A stretch of DNA of 64,000 nt from Sepioteuthis lessoniana (Eukaryota > Mollusca > Cephalopoda > Myopsida > Loliginidae), in contig OY757939.1 in NCBI GenBank assembly GCA_963585895.1, forward strand, positions 54,655,085-54,719,084, given 5' to 3'. The position numbers and the translations under genes are program-made. Shown one piece after another: positions 42,201 through 45,200 of the stretch (position 1 is the stretch's first letter; the number at the start of each line of letters is the position of its first letter). The notes under the pieces were generated by a model that saw only the letters and a list, made by a program, of their open reading frames with translations, made no database searches and was not told where the DNA came from.

Positions 42201-45200
42201 CTTAAATTTTCGGGCTTTTTTCTTTTTCCCTTCTTTTTTGTCTTCTATTTACTTCAGTGACTTAAAAGGATTTCAGTCAGCCAGTGCTACTGTGTTCTCA
42301 ACTTGCCAACACAACAGATACCATGATCTCATAATTTATCATGGAATCTATAAGATAAATTTTTCTCTTTCTCTTCTTCTTTCAGTCTTTTATGTCATTT
42401 TCTTTCTTTTTCAATCTTTATTTCCTTCTAACATTCTCTTACTCAGTTGGCTGGGGCCACAGAATACATCAACTGCATCTTTGCAGGGGTTAAAACTCCC
42501 CAACAAGTGCCATGGATATGTTTCTAAACAATCTAATGGTGAGGTTTCAATAATGCTGGATATTTGGGGAATGCTGAGTATCCCTTTGTTGCCATCGCTC
42601 CCAAGTCCACAGTGGCTCTGCGTGATAGCACCTGATAGGACTGGCCCAGTTGGCTGGGGCTGCAGAATACACTGACTACATCTCTGTGGAGGGATAAGAC
42701 TCTCCTAATGTGTGTCCTAAAGAATCAGATAGTGAGGCTTCAGTAATGCTGGCGTTTTGGGCAATGTGGAATACCCCTTCATTGCCATCCCTCTCAGGTT
42801 CACTCCGACCTGGCATGGTTGTACCTGATTGGGGTTTATCTATGAGTCAAATAAAACTGTTTGACATTTTAACTGTGTACTTATGCTAAAATGACTTGTT
42901 TGCAATAGAACTGTTTTACATTCAACTTTGTGTAAACAAAAAAAACTGTATACCTATGCTAAACTGAATTATTTGAAATAGAACTGTTTGATCATTTCAC
43001 TGTGTGTAAACAAATGACTAATGATTAATTGAATTGTTAGTGATACAAAACAATACTTGAAAACATTAAACTGTGTGCAAACAAATGATTAATAGTAAAT
43101 AGAATTATTCATATGAGATAGAAATAAGAAAAACCATTTAACTATGTGAAAAGAATGAGTCAGGTTCATTTAAAAATGTTATATACAAAATGTATTTAGA
43201 GATCATATGTAATATATATGTATAAAGAGGATTTGGCATTAAATAACCTACAATGGTTGATATACCATAAAACCCAACCAAACCAAATCCTATATATTTA
43301 ATATATATGTATAAAGAGAATTTGGCATTAAATAACCTACAATGGTTGATATGGCATAAAACCCAACCAAACCAAATCATATATATTTAATAAATATGTA
43401 TAAAGGGAATTTGGCATTAAATAACCTACAATGGTTGATATGCCATAAAACCCAGCCCAACCAAATCATATGTATTTAATATATACGTATAAAGAGGATT
43501 TGGCATTAAATAACCGACAATGGTTGATATGCCATAAAACCCAGCCCAACCATATCATATGTATTTAATATATATGTATAAAGAGGATTTGGCATTAAAT
43601 GACCTACTATGGTTGATATGCCATAAAACCCAACCAAACCAAATCATATGTATTTAATATATACGTATAAAGAGGATTTGGCATTAAATAACCTACTATG
43701 GTTGATATGCCATAAAACCCAACCAAACCAAATCATATATATTTAATATATATGTATTCAGAGGATTTGGCATTAAATAACCTACAATGGTTGATATGCC
43801 ATAAAACCCAACCAAACCAAATCATATATATTTAATATATATGTATTCAGAGGATTTGGCATTAAATAACCTACAATGGTTGATATGCCATAAAACCCAA
43901 CCAAACCAAATCATATATATTTAATATATATGTATAAAGAGAATTTGGCATTAAATAACCTACAATGGTTGATATGCCATAAAACCCAGCCCAACCAAAT
44001 CATATGTGTTTAATATATATGTATAAAGAGGATTTGGGATTAAATAACCTACAATGGTTGATATGGCATAAAACCCAACCAAACCAAATCCTATATATTT
44101 AATATATATGTATAAAGAGAATTTGGCATTAAATAACCTACAATGGTTGATATGGCATAAAACCAACCAAACCAAATCATATATATTTAATATATATGTA
44201 TAAAGAGGATTTGGCATTAAATAACCTACAATGGTTGATATGCCATAAAACCCAACCAAACCAAATCATTCTCTCTTTACTTCTTCTCATACTTCTATTC
44301 TTTCTTTTTCTCTCTCTCACTCCCTTTGTTTACTTTTTATCAGTCAACAAATGCTCTTGCAGTCTCAACTCGCCATCACAACTGATCCTTTAATCTCAAA
44401 CCCCATAGATAAACAGTAGTGTCAGTCTATATATGAATAATCTTATAATTTATGATGTGTCGGTACTCTTTATATCTTTCTTTCATTTTCTGTACTTCAG
44501 CTTTCTCTCTTCTTAATGTCACTTCATCGTCTTTCCCATTGCCCTGTCGGCTCGGACTGTAAAATATGCTGACTGGACCTCTGCACAGGAGTAAAACCAC
44601 TCTACTCAAACAAGTGTCCTAGATTTAACATTAAGCCATCTGATGGTGAGGCTCCACTCCTGGAGTTTTGGGGAATGCGAAATACACTTTCATTTCCATT
44701 ACTCCCATTTCCACTCTGACTCAGAGTGGTAGTACCTGTTAGGGTTCCATTTATGGGTCAAATAGAACTGTTTCATCATTGAAACAATTTTGCAAAAAAA
44801 TGATTAATTTTGAATAGAATTATTAGTGTTAGATAGCAATATTTGAAACCATGATTTTTTTTCTGTTTACTTGATTGATTTGAGAGGATTTCAATCAACA
44901 AGTGCTCCTGCATTCTTAACTTGCCCACACAACTGATGCCACCCTTTCATATGAATTATCATTCATGGATTATGCAAATATTTCATATTTTTGTATGATC
45001 AGACATTTTTTTCTTTTTCATTGTTCGTAGCATTTTGGTTTGGTTTGTTGGGTTTTATGGCATATTAACCTTTGTAGGTTATTTAATGCCAAATCCATTT
45101 TTATGTAAATAATCAGTTCTATTTAAAACAATTCAGTTTAGCGTAAGTGCACAATTTAATAACATTTCTTTTTCAAACTATTCAAGCAGTTATATGTAAC

